Source: CBDCYN01 sp965224205
Lineage (GTDB): Bacteria; Planctomycetota; Phycisphaerae; Phycisphaerales; Phycisphaeraceae
NCBI GenBank assembly: GCA_965224205.1
Contig: CBDCYN010000043.1
Location: 1-64,000, forward strand
Direction of reading: 5' to 3'
DNA: 64,000 nucleotides
Every line of letters starts with the position of its first letter. Position 1 is the first letter of the stretch. Positions 63,670-64,000 of this stretch are shown piece after piece. Made by a program: the position numbers and the translations under genes. The notes under the pieces are model-generated. The model was not told where the DNA came from. It worked only from the letters and a program-made list of their open reading frames with translations, and searched no databases.

Positions 63670-64000
63670 TCATACCGCGGGCGATGGATCGGCCTGGAAT
63701 CGATCCGGTCGCGGGGTCTCGTCAAGTGCCCGCTCGACCCATTGGCACATCACGTGGATCAGCAGGTGGTGGGCCTCCTGGATCCGGGCGGTGTTCTGGC
63801 TAGGGACGATCAGAGCGACCGTGGCCAGACCCTTGGCGGCGCCGCCGTCACGGCCGAGAAACGCGATGCTGTGCAGGCCTTGAGACTGCGCGGCTTGAAG
63901 GGCGTGCAGGACGTTGGGGGATTGCCCACTGGTGGTGAAAACGACCAACACGTCGCCCGGCTGACCCAAGGCCTGGACCTGCCGGGCGAAAACGTGATCG
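63670..64000 (-). CDS. SIS-domain phosphoheptose isomerase-like protein (partial)
   Basis: The gene runs off the right end of the window; the 5' part is missing. What is seen is the second half of a SIS domain: DHVFARQVQALGQPGD, then VLVVFTTSGQSPNVL (sugar-phosphate-binding SGxSxN loop) and a C-terminal helix IQEAHHLLIHVMCQWVE. These match GmhA, which isomerises sedoheptulose-7-phosphate for heptose synthesis. The frame continues to the last base of the window. A glycan role fits with the DegT gene next to it. It could be another SIS isomerase. Confidence 0.85.
   Translation of the reverse strand, partial: DHVFARQVQALGQPGDVLVVFTTSGQSPNVLHALQAAQSQGLHSIAFLGRDGGAAKGLATVALIVPSQNTARIQEAHHLLIHVMCQWVERALDETPRPDRFQADPSPAV

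Noticed and set aside
1..64000. CRISPR arrays, rRNA genes, tmRNA, prophage structural genes and known defence systems
   Set aside because: Looked for by their repeat spacing or key motifs on both strands and not seen.

Overview
The window is GC-rich bacterial chromosome. It most likely comes from a planctomycete of the Phycisphaerae type. This is an inference from gene content: three secreted proteins with PEP-CTERM-type C-terminal anchors, a beta-helix surface protein ending in dockerin-like calcium repeats, a very long TPR lipoprotein of the kind found with PEP-CTERM/exosortase systems, a three-gene succinate dehydrogenase, CdaA/CdaR, and scattered single arginine genes. No rRNA is present to confirm it. 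Many neighbouring genes share 4-base ATGA stop/start overlaps, so translationally coupled operons are common.

Layout. 0.2-3.4 kb: a glycosyltransferase, a sulfotransferase and trpS. 3.6-4.9 kb: an ISAs1-type insertion sequence with a clean 10-bp target duplication, followed by tRNA-Leu(CAA). 5.4-9.1 kb: a Xer-type recombinase and two exported PEP-CTERM-type proteins. 9.3-15.4 kb: clpP, the c-di-AMP cyclase pair cdaA-cdaR, a HAD phosphatase, argC and a LysM lipoprotein. 16.4-23.3 kb: a signalling cassette made of a PhcB-like SAM methyltransferase, a membrane hybrid kinase, a receiver/pseudokinase protein, a second kinase-receiver gene (frameshifted as read) and an EthD-like protein. 23.3-27.7 kb: plsC, cmk, an HDOD-GGDEF-receiver protein and a LuxR-type response regulator. 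28.2-33.0 kb: an FAD oxidase and a surface-glycan group (two glycosyltransferases and a degenerate E2/CAT-fold acyltransferase). 33.1-36.2 kb: three insertion sequences nested inside one another. 36.3-44.0 kb: a PEP-CTERM protein, the giant TPR lipoprotein and a trypsin-like protease. 44.8-50.5 kb: a DEAD-box helicase and the sdhC-sdhA-(2-TM protein)-sdhB operon. 50.6-59.2 kb: argF, argB, an acidic lipoprotein, a MATE exporter, folP, ogt, an alpha/beta hydrolase and deoC. 59.3-64.0 kb: a TIM-barrel isomerase-like protein, mlaD, mlaF, a DegT aminotransferase and the 3' part of a gmhA-like gene that runs off the end.

The most interesting system is the 16.4-21.6 kb cassette. Its order (methyltransferase, multi-span sensor kinase, receiver with a kinase-like output) matches the Ralstonia phcB-phcS-phcR fatty-acid methyl ester quorum-sensing locus. 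I read it as a planctomycete relative with an unusual double-kinase sensor and an output protein whose phospho-accepting His is replaced by Cys.

A caution on sequence quality: several housekeeping-type genes (cmk, plsC, deoC, one kinase) and the ISAs1 transposase are each broken by single-base changes, mostly in short homopolymers. Four of these lie within 2.3 kb. Sequencing or assembly error is at least as likely as real gene decay. A roughly 110-bp structured intergenic repeat occurs in two good copies and several weaker ones.
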